A stretch of 64,000 bases of DNA from Phycisphaerae bacterium (GCA_023150615.1 JAKLKO010000007.1:45016-109015); one strand, 5' to 3'; positions 11,016-19,762 are shown, counted from the stretch's first letter. The notes: generated by a model not told the origin, from the sequence alone. Translations and numbers: made by a program.

Positions 11016-12891
11016 CCAGCACCGTCAACGAGATGCGGCGGTCCAAGACTCGCGATGAATCGCCGCCCTCCGCACCGAACGCAGCCCGGTTCAACTCAGC
11101 CAACAACTCGACCAGATCCACACCATGATGCGCCGCCGCCGCACGAATCGAGATCGTCCGGGCCATCGTCTTCCGTATGACCGGGTTGGCAAGCGGCGCA
11201 AAGCCCCTGGAAATCAGCAGCGGCAACGTCGCTGGAAACCACTCCACGACCAAGCCGATCCGGTCCTCCGCGGTGATCACCGTTGGTCGCGCGAACGACT
11301 CACCCGCCGGCCGCCATCCATCCATGATCCGCCACAGATGCACGCCCCAGATCGCGATCCCGCTCAACTCCAGAATTCCGCTGGCACCGGCGAACGGAAA
11401 CGCCCACTCGCGAAAATCCGTCCCGATCTGAAAGCTGACGCGCATCAGGCAACCGACGTTTACCAGCACGAACGGTAGCCAGAGCGCACGCAGTCGTCGC
11501 GCGTCGACGCCGTTCAGCGTCGGCACGACCTTCGCGCCCATGCCGAGGATCATGAGACTAATGAACCCGACCGTGATCGCATGCCGGATCGCGCCGTAGT
11601 ACGCGTGCGAGAAACCGATCTCCGCCGCCTCGATGCCGCCAGCCGATAGCGTCGCCGCGGCCGGCAGCACGAATCGCATGTAGATTGGAGCGAGCACGAG
11701 CAGGAACATCGACGTGTGCAGCCATGCCACGGCGAATCGGACGAACTTCGTGCTCCGGCTCGGTTCGGTCGGACGGGCCAGGAAACCCCAACGTAGCGTC
11801 AGCACAACACTCGTCGCCGCGAGGAGGATCATCGCGGCGTACAGCGCGATGCCCCAGCGGTGATCGCCCGTCGTCCGCAGCAGCAGCGTGAAGACCGCCT
11901 CACCGATTGTCGCAAGAATGAGCAGCACGAGCGAATTCCGCACCAGCTTCCGCCCGGGCGCCGCCATGCCGAACAGCGCGGGGAACATCCGGATGCTGAC
12001 GCCGAGGATCATCAGCATTGCGAAGCCGTGGATCTGCAAATCGCGGAGCGGCGCCTGGTACGTCGCGATGACCCGCAACAAACCCACGCGATCGATCGCC
12101 GCCGTCGTCGCGCGCAGCAGTCCGACGTCGTACACCGCCTGAATCAGGAAGAACGCCAGCGATGCAAGGATGTAGCCATCGACGGTTTCGAACGGCTTTC
12201 CGCTGCGCTGGAACGTCCTCAGCAGCACGAGGATGAACAACACGATCGCCGCGATCTCCGCCAATCCGGCCGCGATCGCCGCCTCGCGGAACATCGGCGA
12301 GCGGTGGAGCGGCTCCGCCACGGCCCGCGCGAAGACCCCGAACACCATCAAGTAAAAGCTCAGGTTTGCCAGGTCCGGCCGCCAGAGGCTCGTGTGGCGC
12401 ATCCGTGGAAACGCCTGGTACGCAAAACCCATGACGAACAGGCCGACCCAGCCGAAGATCTGCGCGTGGCCGTGCGCGTTGATGTCGTGGATCGAAATCG
12501 CCGTGAAGTCCCGGTTCGACGCAATCCGCAGCAGGAGCAACGCCCCCCACGCCGCACCCGCCGTGAGCACCACGGCGACGCCGGCCTTGAAGAACCGCCG
12601 GTAGATCGTGTCGGCCAGATGATCCGCCCAGGAAGGTCTCGTGTCGGGCGAATCCGCCCGCACGCCAGTCGGGGCGGCCAACGCGTCGTTCAGTTCCCTC
12701 AGAAGCGCCGACTCATCCACGCCGTGCGCCCGCGCGAAGAAGCCGACCGTCTCCGCCGGCCCGTACGGTCCGCCGCAGCCCCGCAGCCCATAGCGATCGA
12801 ACACCGCGCGAAGGAACGGAAAGCGCCGCAGGACGTCCGGCAGCATCATCTCCGAACGAATGGGATCGGAACTCGTGCAGCCGCCGGTCAT
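11005..12891 (-). CDS. nnrS: NnrS-family haem/copper membrane protein with extra soluble domains at both ends
   Basis: The start at 12891 is chosen because GGAG lies 8 bases upstream; a GTG at 12945 has no such site. The 628-residue product has an N-terminal ScdA_N/DUF1858-like segment with a GLRGCGGPYGPAETV core, about twelve membrane helices with the NnrS signature (HDINAHGHAQIFGWVGLFVMGFA is split over positions about 140-165; HxH and conserved aromatic residues), and a C-terminal DUF1858-like helical segment (MARTISIRAAAAHHGVD). NnrS proteins protect against nitric oxide stress. ScdA_N-type domains occur in Fe-S repair proteins. The combination fits nitrosative stress defence under the adjacent Rrf2 regulator. 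Confidence 0.88.
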   Translation of the reverse strand: MTGGCTSSDPIRSEMMLPDVLRRFPFLRAVFDRYGLRGCGGPYGPAETVGFFARAHGVDESALLRELNDALAAPTGVRADSPDTRPSWADHLADTIYRRFFKAGVAVVLTAGAAWGALLLLRIASNRDFTAISIHDINAHGHAQIFGWVGLFVMGFAYQAFPRMRHTSLWRPDLANLSFYLMVFGVFARAVAEPLHRSPMFREAAIAAGLAEIAAIVLFILVLLRTFQRSGKPFETVDGYILASLAFFLIQAVYDVGLLRATTAAIDRVGLLRVIATYQAPLRDLQIHGFAMLMILGVSIRMFPALFGMAAPGRKLVRNSLVLLILATIGEAVFTLLLRTTGDHRWGIALYAAMILLAATSVVLTLRWGFLARPTEPSRSTKFVRFAVAWLHTSMFLLVLAPIYMRFVLPAAATLSAGGIEAAEIGFSHAYYGAIRHAITVGFISLMILGMGAKVVPTLNGVDARRLRALWLPFVLVNVGCLMRVSFQIGTDFREWAFPFAGASGILELSGIAIWGVHLWRIMDGWRPAGESFARPTVITAEDRIGLVVEWFPATLPLLISRGFAPLANPVIRKTMARTISIRAAAAHHGVDLVELLAELNRAAFGAEGGDSSRVLDRRISLTVLDGG

Positions 12892-12971
12892 CACCCGATC
12901 TCCGCGTTTGCGTCCAGCCCCGACCTCAACGGTGGCGGATGCCACCCGAAATCCCGCGACGCCCTATTGTA

Positions 12972-13001
12972 TATATCTCGATATGTTGACATGTACATCA
13001 A
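12972..13001 (-). promoter_or_regulatory. Candidate nnrS promoter with overlapping Rrf2-type motif
   Basis: On the minus strand TTGATG (13001-12996) is followed 18 bases later by GATATA (12977-12972). The motif ATCGAGATAT (12982-12973) overlaps the -10 box, a good position for a repressor. It is identical over 10 bases to the site before the Rrf2 gene. Confidence 0.45.
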
Positions 13002-13287
13002 TAATAATTCCCCGATCGCGCGCCGGCAAGCGCGGCCCCGAAAAAATGTCGTCCCCGGCGCGCGGAAATGAACCACACTGAACCGACCGCCGGGACCAGC
13101 GCCAGAACGCATCCCAGGCGCGCGATGCCCCTGATTTCGTTCCGCGGCGGTCGCCCGGCGCACCCACGGCATGCGCTTGCCCGGCCCGGGCGAATCTCCA
13201 CGGCCGCAACCGCGCACTCGCGGCGTCCGGCGGTGCCGAAAATACCTTTTCGCGCGCCGCCGACGTGCCGCACCCGCCACGGCGTCC

Positions 13288-13316
13288 TTGACAGAACCGC
13301 GCGCTAAGGGTATATA
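13288..13316 (+). promoter_or_regulatory. Strong sigma-70 promoter of the pentahaem cytochrome gene
   Basis: TTGACA at 13288-13293 and TATATA at 13311-13316 are separated by exactly 17 bases. Directly after the -10 box is the perfect 10-bp palindrome TGGATATCCA (13317-13326), followed by ATCAAGATAT (13328-13337), a 9/10 match to the motif near nnrS and the Rrf2 gene. Both lie around the expected transcription start, where a repressor would act. Confidence 0.7.
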
Positions 13317-13368
13317 TGGATATCCAGATCAAGATATGCCCCGTGCGAGCCGATCGAGGAAGCACCTG

Positions 13369-15219
13369 ATGAAACTGTCACGATCCATCCTAACCCTCAG
13401 CGCCAGCACCCTGCTCGCACTCGCCGGCCTCGCACCCGCCGACATCGTCTCCGGCACCGTGGTGCGTTCCGGCGATCTGGTCCCGATCGCCGGCGCGAAG
13501 GTCACTTTCCAGGCCTCCCTCACCCACGTCTTCACCCTCGCCGATGGCACCTTTTCCATCGACGTCCCCGCCGGACCCAACCGCGTCGTCGTCGGTGCGG
13601 CCAAGGGCTACTACAACACCGGTGTCACCCTCACCTCGCCCGCATCCGGCGTGTCGATCGTGCTGACCGCCGTGCCGGCGGGCAACGACCCAAACTACCA
13701 GTTCTTCGGACCCGATGGCTGCGGAAGCTGCCACCCCGACCAGCTTGCGGAATGGACCGGATCGCCTATGGCCCGCGCCGGCCTGAACACCTGGGTCCAC
13801 GACATCTACAACGGGACGGGCACGCCTCACGGCATGGGCGGGTTTGTGTACACCCGCGACTCCGTCTTCGCGCCGACGAATCCGAACTCCGAATGCGCCT
13901 CCTGCCACCAGCCGGAATTGTGGATTCCATCGCCCTTCAGTCGCATGGAAGCCCCGACCGATCCCGGGTATCCCTCCGACGCCGCCGTGCACGGGATCTC
14001 GTGCGACGTCTGCCACAAGGTCGCGGACGTCGACGTGTCCAAGATCGACTTCCCCGGCATCTTCCCCGGCGCGGTCGTTTTTACCCGCCCGACGGGAAGC
14101 ACGCCCCAACAGGTGCAATACGGCCTCCTCGGCGACACGACGATCAATATGCAGTTCCTGATGCGCGCCTCGTACCAGCCGCAGTTAATGGCGGAGGTGT
14201 GCGGCACGTGTCATCAGGATCGCAGCGATCCGGAGGAAAACCACACCTACACGGGCCCCGTCTCCGAACCGACCTACATCGAGTGGCTCGAGTCGCCGTA
14301 CAGCGATCCGCAGCATCCGCTCTACGCGAACTGCGTCACATGCCACATGCCGCCGACCGGCGCGACGCAGTTCTGCTCGATTCAGTTCCCCCCGCTCGTC
14401 CGCGATCCGAGCCTGATCCGCTCGCACGACATCCGCGGAACGACGCAGCAGTTCCTCGAGAATGCCGTGACCATGACCATGGAAACCAGCTTCGCCAAGT
14501 CGACGCTGACCGTGGATGTGACGATCAACAACGACTTCACGGGACACCACGTCCCGACCGGCGTCACCACGCGGAACATGATCCTGCTCGTCGAGGCATG
14601 GCCCGATGGACAGGACCCCATTGCCGACCTGCTGCCCTTCACCGGAAGCCAGACCGTTCACCCGCTCGGCGGTGTCGGCGATCCCGCGCAGGGATACTAC
14701 GCCGGCCGACCCGGAAAGCTCTTCGCCAAGGTCAACCACGATGCGCAGGGCGCCAGCCCGACGTTCTTTACCGATGCCACCGGAATCGTCTTCGACAACC
14801 GTCTCATCGCGCTTCAATCCGACGTCACGTCCTACGCGTTTGAGCTGCCGGAGACGAACGGCGACCTCCGTGTGCGCGCGCGATTGCTTTACCGCCGCGC
14901 CTGGCGCGCCCTCGTCGACGCCAAGCAGTGGACGCAGGACGGCCACGGCAACCCGCTCGGCGACGTGCAGCCGCCGCATTACGGCTACCTGATGGAGATG
15001 TCCGAGACCGTCATCCCCTACTGCACCGCGCCGGGCACCGGCGACGTGAACGGCGATTCCGCCATCGACGGACTCGACATCGAAGGGTTCGTCGACGCGC
15101 TGCTCAATCACCCGAATGGGCCGGCAAACGCGCAGTTCTGCGCCGCCAACATGCAACCCGACGCGACCGTGGATTCCGCGGACCTGGGCCTGTTCGTGTC
15201 CGAATTGCTCGGCCCGTGA
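13369..15219 (+). CDS. Secreted pentahaem cytochrome c with carboxypeptidase-regulatory-like domain and dockerin-like tail
   Basis: The start at 13369 has GAGGAAG 6 bases upstream and gives a 616-residue protein with a Sec signal peptide (MKLSRSILTL and following hydrophobic residues). Residues 27-100 resemble a CarboxypepD_reg beta-sandwich. Five CxxCH sites follow: 118-122, 176-180, 212-216, 278-282 and 322-326, in a cytochrome c554-like arrangement. The rest is a large beta-rich region ending in a dockerin-like EF-hand pair (GDVNGDSAIDGLDIEGFVD and a degenerate second half). The product should sit outside the cytoplasmic membrane and carry electrons, possibly in nitrogen-oxide chemistry. 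A strong promoter with palindromic sites precedes it. Confidence 0.88.
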   Translation: MKLSRSILTLSASTLLALAGLAPADIVSGTVVRSGDLVPIAGAKVTFQASLTHVFTLADGTFSIDVPAGPNRVVVGAAKGYYNTGVTLTSPASGVSIVLTAVPAGNDPNYQFFGPDGCGSCHPDQLAEWTGSPMARAGLNTWVHDIYNGTGTPHGMGGFVYTRDSVFAPTNPNSECASCHQPELWIPSPFSRMEAPTDPGYPSDAAVHGISCDVCHKVADVDVSKIDFPGIFPGAVVFTRPTGSTPQQVQYGLLGDTTINMQFLMRASYQPQLMAEVCGTCHQDRSDPEENHTYTGPVSEPTYIEWLESPYSDPQHPLYANCVTCHMPPTGATQFCSIQFPPLVRDPSLIRSHDIRGTTQQFLENAVTMTMETSFAKSTLTVDVTINNDFTGHHVPTGVTTRNMILLVEAWPDGQDPIADLLPFTGSQTVHPLGGVGDPAQGYYAGRPGKLFAKVNHDAQGASPTFFTDATGIVFDNRLIALQSDVTSYAFELPETNGDLRVRARLLYRRAWRALVDAKQWTQDGHGNPLGDVQPPHYGYLMEMSETVIPYCTAPGTGDVNGDSAIDGLDIEGFVDALLNHPNGPANAQFCAANMQPDATVDSADLGLFVSELLGP

Positions 15220-15316
15220 TCGACGCGGGTGCGCGACTCGCGCGCCACCGCCGCGATCGGCCGGTAATCCGATGACGAGCGATGTTTCGCTAAAGCCCCT
15301 GACCAGACGATCTCGC

Positions 15317-16276
15317 TTAGCGCTTCCCTCGATAGACGTCGGTACTCAAGTACTTCAGCCCTGAATCCACCATCAACGTGACCACATGCGCGTCCGCGCC
15401 GAGTTGCTTGCCGACCTCAATCGCCGCGATGACGTTCGCCCCCGATGACGTCCCCGCGAACAGACCCTCCTCACGCGAGAGTCGCCGCGCCATCGCCTTC
15501 GCATCCTCCGTCGGGACTGCCACGATCCCGTCGATCAAGCTCGGTTCGAACAGCGGCGGCGTGTACCCGATCCCGACGCCTTCGATCTTGTGCGGGCCGG
15601 GCGGGCCTCCGGACAGGACTGCCGACTCGGCCGGCTCGACCACGACGATCCGGACCTTCGGCTGGCGCCGCTTAAGCACGGTCGCGACTCCGCGTGACGA
15701 TGCGCCGGTTCCGACGCAGTGCACGAAGGCGTCCACGCGACCGCCCGTCTGGTTCCAGATCTCCTCGCCGAGCGCGAAATAGCCGGTTACGCTGTCGCGA
15801 TTCTCAAGCTGGTCCGTCCAGAACGTCCTCGGGCGGCGGCTCAGTTCCCGCGCCGCCTCGATCATGTCCAGGATCAGCTTCTTCGTCGTCCGGCCGCCCT
15901 CGCTCGGCACGAGCGTCAGCTCCGCGCCGAGCGCGACCATGTGATCGAGCTTTTCCTGGCTGAACGCGTCGGAGGTGACGATCTGAAGCCGATAGCCCTT
16001 CGCCGCGCCGATCAGCGCCAGCGACGTACCCGTGCTGCCGCCCGTGTACTCGACGATCGAATCACCGGGCTTCAGCCGGCCGTCCGCCTCCGCGCACGAG
16101 ATCATCGCTTGCGCAACGCGGTCCTTCATGCTCCCGGTCGGGTTTTCCCATTCCAGTTTGACCGAAATCCGGGCGCAGCCGGCCGGCACCACCCGCCGCA
16201 GGGACACCAGCGACGTATTGCCGATTGCATCGAGAACGTTGCTCCGTGCGCCGATCACCTGCGCCTCCCGGTCCAT
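15317..16276 (-). CDS. cysK: PLP-dependent cysteine synthase / cystathionine beta-synthase family protein
   Basis: The 319-residue protein has the fold-type II PLP layout: the internal aldimine Lys lies in NPTGSMKDR (near residue 51), the phosphate-binding GTGASSRG loop is near 185, and a EEGLFAGTSSGANVIAA segment is near 275. Such enzymes make cysteine from O-acetylserine and sulfide or condense serine with homocysteine. There is no CBS regulatory domain. It is divergent from the arsenic operon; thiol supply would support arsenate reduction and arsenite chelation, but the link is only positional. The stop is 97 bases from the convergent cytochrome gene. Confidence 0.9.
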   Translation of the reverse strand: MDREAQVIGARSNVLDAIGNTSLVSLRRVVPAGCARISVKLEWENPTGSMKDRVAQAMISCAEADGRLKPGDSIVEYTGGSTGTSLALIGAAKGYRLQIVTSDAFSQEKLDHMVALGAELTLVPSEGGRTTKKLILDMIEAARELSRRPRTFWTDQLENRDSVTGYFALGEEIWNQTGGRVDAFVHCVGTGASSRGVATVLKRRQPKVRIVVVEPAESAVLSGGPPGPHKIEGVGIGYTPPLFEPSLIDGIVAVPTEDAKAMARRLSREEGLFAGTSSGANVIAAIEVGKQLGADAHVVTLMVDSGLKYLSTDVYRGKR

Positions 16277-16369
16277 CCCGCCGCCGATCCATGGCGCCCG
16301 CTGTCGTTTCGAGCCGATCGGCTCCGCCCCGTCGGTCGCGGGCGGACCCGGCCATCATAGGTCGGCCGC

Positions 16370-16398
16370 TTGACGCGCGCGAGGCCCGCGGCTATCAT
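16370..16398 (+). promoter_or_regulatory. Sigma-70 promoter of the arsenic operon
   Basis: TTGACG at 16370-16375 and TATCAT at 16393-16398 are spaced by 17 bases. The start codon of arsR follows 16 bases after the -10 box, so the transcript has almost no leader. AAGGA at 16405-16409 is the ribosome-binding site. Confidence 0.75.
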
Positions 16399-16416
16399 TT
16401 GCACAAGGACGCAAAT
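16397..16416. promoter_or_regulatory. Inverted-repeat operator for ArsR
   Basis: ATTTGC (16397-16402) and GCAAAT (16411-16416) form a perfect inverted repeat with an 8-base spacer. It overlaps the end of the -10 box, the expected transcription start, the ribosome-binding site and the arsR start codon. Position and symmetry fit autorepression by ArsR. Confidence 0.6.
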
Positions 16417-16771
16417 GAGCAAACGACGCCCCGCGACCCCCAAGTGCTGTTCCGACCTGACCGCGGCCATCAACCCGCGGTTCTTCAAGGCCCTCTGCGA
16501 CCCGACCCGCGTCGCGATCCTCGTCCGCCTGGCCACCTGCGGCCGGCCCTGCACGGTCAGCGAGGTCGCCAACGGCTGCCCGATCGACGTCTCCGTCGTG
16601 TCGCGGCATCTCGCCCAACTCCGCGACGCGGGGATGGCGGCCGGCGAGCGCCGCGGCAAGGAGGTTTACTACGCCGTGCGCTTCTCGGCCATCGCCTCGA
16701 CACTGCGACACCTGGCGGACGCAATCGACGCCTGCTGTCCGCCGACGTGGAGCAAACCGAAGAGGAATTGA
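16415..16771 (+). CDS. arsR: ArsR-family metalloregulatory repressor
   Basis: The 118-residue winged-helix protein has the ArsR core: FFKALCDPTRVAILVRL, then VSVVSRHLAQLRDAGM as recognition helix and GKEVYYAVRF as wing. Cysteine pairs occur at the N-terminus (KCC, residues 10-12) and C-terminus (DACCPP), and more cysteines lie in CGRPC and NGCP. The classic ELCVCDL metal site is absent, so arsenite is probably bound by cysteines elsewhere, as in other divergent ArsR proteins. It is the first gene of arsR-arsM-acr3. The start at 16415 is chosen for AAGGA upstream; an earlier in-frame codon at 16370 lies within the promoter. Confidence 0.92.
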   Translation: MSKRRPATPKCCSDLTAAINPRFFKALCDPTRVAILVRLATCGRPCTVSEVANGCPIDVSVVSRHLAQLRDAGMAAGERRGKEVYYAVRFSAIASTLRHLADAIDACCPPTWSKPKRN

Positions 16772-16773
16772 GA

Positions 16774-17571
16774 ATGAAATCAGAGATTCACGAACTTGTC
16801 CGCAAGACCTACACCGACGCCGTCACGCGACCCGGCGGATGCTGCGGCGGTGCCGCACCCAAGGGCGTCCTCGCCCGGATGGCAGGATACGCTCCGGCCG
16901 AACTCGCGACGCTTCCGCCGGATGCGGTCGCGAATTCGTTCGGCTGCGGCAACCCGCTTGCGTTCAGCGAGGTCGGCGAGGGTGACGTCGTCCTCGACCT
17001 GGGCAGCGGCGCGGGAATCGATCTGCTGATCGCCGCGCGAAAGGTCGGCCCGCGCGGACGCGTCATCGGCGTGGACATGACGGACGCGATGATCGAGCGC
17101 GCCCGCGCGAACATCGCCGCAGCGGCCGTCACAAACGTCGAGATCCGCAAGGGCCTGATCGAGGACCTTCCCGTTGTGGCAGGCAGCGTCGACTGGGTCA
17201 TCTCCAACTGCGTGATCAACCTCTCGCCCGACAAGCCCCGCGTCTTCGCCGAGATCGCCCGCGTGCTCCGCCCCGGCGGCCGCGTGCGCGTCTTGGACAT
17301 CGTGGTCGAAGACCTCCCCGACGGGGTGCGCCGCAACGCTGCGTTATTCGGAAGCTGCATCGCCGGGGCGATCAGCGAAGCGCAGTACGTGGCGGGCTTG
17401 AAGGCCGCGGGACTCGTTGATGTCCAGGTCCGCGAGCGGCTCACCTATGACGCGAGCCAGCTCCGCGCGATGGCGTCGTGCGGTCTGGCCACGAATGAAG
17501 AAAGCGCCGCGCTCGCCGAGCGCCTGGCCGGGAAGGTCTCGAGCGCCGTCTTCTTCGCGCGACGACCATAG
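16774..17571 (+). CDS. arsM: Arsenite S-adenosylmethionine methyltransferase
   Basis: The 265-residue protein starts 2 bases after arsR, preceded by GAGGAATTGAG. It has the SAM motif VVLDLGSGAGIDLLIAARKVG (around residue 70-90), followed by IGVDMT and a VISNCVINL segment characteristic of ArsM. Cysteines in GGCCGG, SFGCGNP, SNCV and SCIAG/ASCG supply the arsenite-binding set. ArsM methylates arsenite to methylated and volatile species in the cytoplasm. Translation coupling with arsR and acr3 points to one arsenic-induced transcript. Confidence 0.93.
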   Translation: MKSEIHELVRKTYTDAVTRPGGCCGGAAPKGVLARMAGYAPAELATLPPDAVANSFGCGNPLAFSEVGEGDVVLDLGSGAGIDLLIAARKVGPRGRVIGVDMTDAMIERARANIAAAAVTNVEIRKGLIEDLPVVAGSVDWVISNCVINLSPDKPRVFAEIARVLRPGGRVRVLDIVVEDLPDGVRRNAALFGSCIAGAISEAQYVAGLKAAGLVDVQVRERLTYDASQLRAMASCGLATNEESAALAERLAGKVSSAVFFARRP

Positions 17572-17581
17572 GGAAATCGAC

Positions 17582-18727
17582 ATGAATGCAGCCACCGAAA
17601 CGTGCCGTCTCAATCCGTTCGAGCGCTACCTTACGCTCTGGGTCGCCGTTTGCATGCTCGCCGGAATCGCGCTCGGAAAACTCCTGCCGGGGATGACCGA
17701 TGCGCTGCGCCGGCTGGAATTCGGCGGCGGCAGCCAGATCAACGTGCCGATCGCCGTGCTCATCTGGCTGATGATTTACCCGATGATGCTCAAGGTCGAT
17801 CTCGCCTCGGTGCTCGGCGTCGGCAGGCGACCGAAGGGCCTGCTCATCACCTGCTTCGTCAACTGGCTCGTCAAGCCGTTCAGCATGGCCCTGTTCGGAT
17901 GGCTCTTTTTCAAGGGCCTGTTCCTTCCGCTCATCGGGCCGCAACTCGCCGACCAGTACATCGCCGGCGTGATCATCCTCGCGGCCGCCCCTTGTACCGC
18001 CATGGTCTTCGTCTGGAGCTATCTGACGCGCGGGGACCCGGCCTATACGCTCGTCCAGGTCTCGGTCAACGATTTGCTCATGCTCGTCCTGTTCGCGCCC
18101 ATTGTCACGTTTCTCGTCAGCGGCGCATCGGCATTGACCGTGCCATTCAATGTGCTTCTGTACGCCGTCGTCTGCTTCATCGTCATCCCGCTCGCGGCCG
18201 GTTCCGCGACCCGCTACTTCCTGATCCGATCCCGCGGCCGAGACTGGTTCGAATGCTCATTCCTGCCGAGGTTTCACCCGGTCGCCGTGATGGCCCTGCT
18301 CGCGACGCTCGTGCTGATCTTCGCGTTTCAAGCCGACAACCTCACGAAGCGCTTCGTCCACGTCGTCCTCATCGCGATTCCGATCCTGATCCAGGTCTAC
18401 TTCAATTCGTCGCTGGTGTACGGGCTGATGAAGCTGTTCCGCGCCCCGCACAGCGTGGCCGCACCGGGCGCGCTGATCGGTGCAAGCAACTTCTTCGAGC
18501 TGGCCGTGGCCACGGCCATCGCGCTCTACGGTCCCGAATCCGGCGCGGCCCTCGCGACCGTCGTCGGGGTGCTCGTCGAGGTGCCGGTCATGCTCTCGGT
18601 CTGCGCCGTGTGCAACCGCACCAGGCACTGGTTCGCCGCCGCCGGACCGGACGAATGCCCGCAGCCCCGGCCGGGCTGCTGCGCGAACTGGCAGTCGTTC
18701 ATCATGGCGCCGTCCGGCGGCTCGTAG
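17582..18727 (+). CDS. acr3: ACR3-family arsenite efflux permease
   Basis: The 381-residue membrane protein has about ten helices. The ACR3 signature is clear: AAAPCTAMVFVWSYLTRGDP with its essential cysteine near residue 139, followed by QVSVNDLLML and later GASNFFELAVA. ACR3 carriers expel arsenite across the inner membrane using the proton gradient. The gene begins 10 bases after arsM. The C-terminal tail has a Cys-Cys pair (PGCCANW) after the last helix, which is not part of the core fold. Confidence 0.95.
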   Translation: MNAATETCRLNPFERYLTLWVAVCMLAGIALGKLLPGMTDALRRLEFGGGSQINVPIAVLIWLMIYPMMLKVDLASVLGVGRRPKGLLITCFVNWLVKPFSMALFGWLFFKGLFLPLIGPQLADQYIAGVIILAAAPCTAMVFVWSYLTRGDPAYTLVQVSVNDLLMLVLFAPIVTFLVSGASALTVPFNVLLYAVVCFIVIPLAAGSATRYFLIRSRGRDWFECSFLPRFHPVAVMALLATLVLIFAFQADNLTKRFVHVVLIAIPILIQVYFNSSLVYGLMKLFRAPHSVAAPGALIGASNFFELAVATAIALYGPESGAALATVVGVLVEVPVMLSVCAVCNRTRHWFAAAGPDECPQPRPGCCANWQSFIMAPSGGS

Positions 18728-18899
18728 TTCCCACCGCCCGGCCGACTCGTGAATCCATCGAGCGGCGACGGGGCGAGAGGGCCAAGGGCGTTTTCCGGCA
18801 GTCTTGATCCTGTAGAATAGTCGGTAGTGCCGCTGCGGGCGTCAGCGATGCGCGCGAACCAACCCCAATCATCCGCGAGCCGGCCGAGGGTCTTCCATC

Positions 18900-19661
18900 G
18901 TGCGGGATAACAAGGCCGTCTACAGCACAGTCGAGTTCGACTTGTGGGCCCATGCTTCGCGCCTGATCCCGGAGGAACGGTACATCATCGAAACGTATCT
19001 GGACCGCGCCGGCCGGACGCTCGAAGCCGGGACCGGAGGCGGACGAATCGTCCTGGCGATGAAGGAGCTGGGATTCACGTCACTTCACGGGTTCGACTTC
19101 GTACCTGGGATGATCGAAGTGGCGCGGCGGCGCGATCGAGAGGGGGCGATCCAGTTTGACGTGCAGGACGCGCGCTGCCTGTCGTACGCCGAAGCGTCGT
19201 TCGACCAGGTGGTCTACCTGCAACAGGTCCTGTGTTTCATCGACGGCGAGTCCGACCGGACCCGCGCGGTTCGGGAGGCCCATCGCATCCTTCGGCCCGG
19301 CGGCGTTGGGGTGTTCTCGTTCCTTTGCCTTGAATCCCGGCGAGGCAGCCTGGCATACAAGCCGTTCCTGGCCTATCTCCGGCTGTGGCGCCGACTGAGC
19401 GGTTCGGAACGGACAATCCAGTATCAGCCGTGGCTGCGTTTGGGTGGCCGAATCAACTTCGCGGCCCTTCGCGACGCGAGTCCACACATCTATTGGTATC
19501 GAATCCGCGAGGCCGGCGCGCTGCTCGAGGAAGTCGGGTTCCGGGTGGTCGCCGCCGGAACAAGCAGACAGCTCAACGGCGGGGGCCGCATGCTCGGATC
19601 GTGCGACGAACTGGCCGCCGAACCGGTCGATGGGTTCCTGTACCTTGTGGGCCGAAAGTGA
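18900..19661 (+). CDS. Class I SAM-dependent methyltransferase
   Basis: The gene starts with GTG at 18900. The 253-residue protein has a SAM motif LEAGTGGGRIVLAMKELG near residue 40 and a FDQVVYLQQVLCFI motif IV region, then HRILRPGGVGVFSFL (motif VI), typical of ubiE/bioC-like enzymes. The C-terminal half is longer than the core and may bind substrate. A TAGAAT box at 18816-18821 could be its -10. It stands alone between the arsenic operon and a cluster of gene fragments. The substrate is unknown. Confidence 0.85.
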   Translation: MRDNKAVYSTVEFDLWAHASRLIPEERYIIETYLDRAGRTLEAGTGGGRIVLAMKELGFTSLHGFDFVPGMIEVARRRDREGAIQFDVQDARCLSYAEASFDQVVYLQQVLCFIDGESDRTRAVREAHRILRPGGVGVFSFLCLESRRGSLAYKPFLAYLRLWRRLSGSERTIQYQPWLRLGGRINFAALRDASPHIYWYRIREAGALLEEVGFRVVAAGTSRQLNGGGRMLGSCDELAAEPVDGFLYLVGRK

Positions 19662-19762
19662 CGGGTGCGCCGGTGCCGGGATACGGGTTCCAGTTGTGCG
19701 TCTCGTTGCGGACGTGCCTTCCGGCCCTTGAGCGAGAGGCTGAGACCATCGGCCGGCTGAGA

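Larger units (their letters stand above)
12892..13368. promoter_or_regulatory. Divergent control region between nnrS and the pentahaem cytochrome gene
   Basis: This 477-base gap carries no convincing gene. It is AT-rich at both ends, where the promoters lie, and GC-rich between. The leftward promoter candidate is at 12972-13001 and the rightward one at 13288-13316. A TTGA-N8-TCAA sequence at 12986-13001 looks like an FNR site but has the wrong spacing. Confidence 0.6.

Noticed and set aside
12986-13001. FNR/CRP-like site TTGA-N8-TCAA before nnrS
   Set aside because: The spacer is 8 bases while FNR-type sites have 6, and the inner bases are not symmetric.
13369-15219. Cellulosome component because of the dockerin tail
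   Set aside because: Dockerin-like ends are common on planctomycete exoproteins without cohesins; no cohesin is in the window.
15277-15290. Terminator between the convergent cytochrome and cysK genes
   Set aside because: The AGCGA/TCGCT stem has only 5 pairs and no T-tract, too weak to list.
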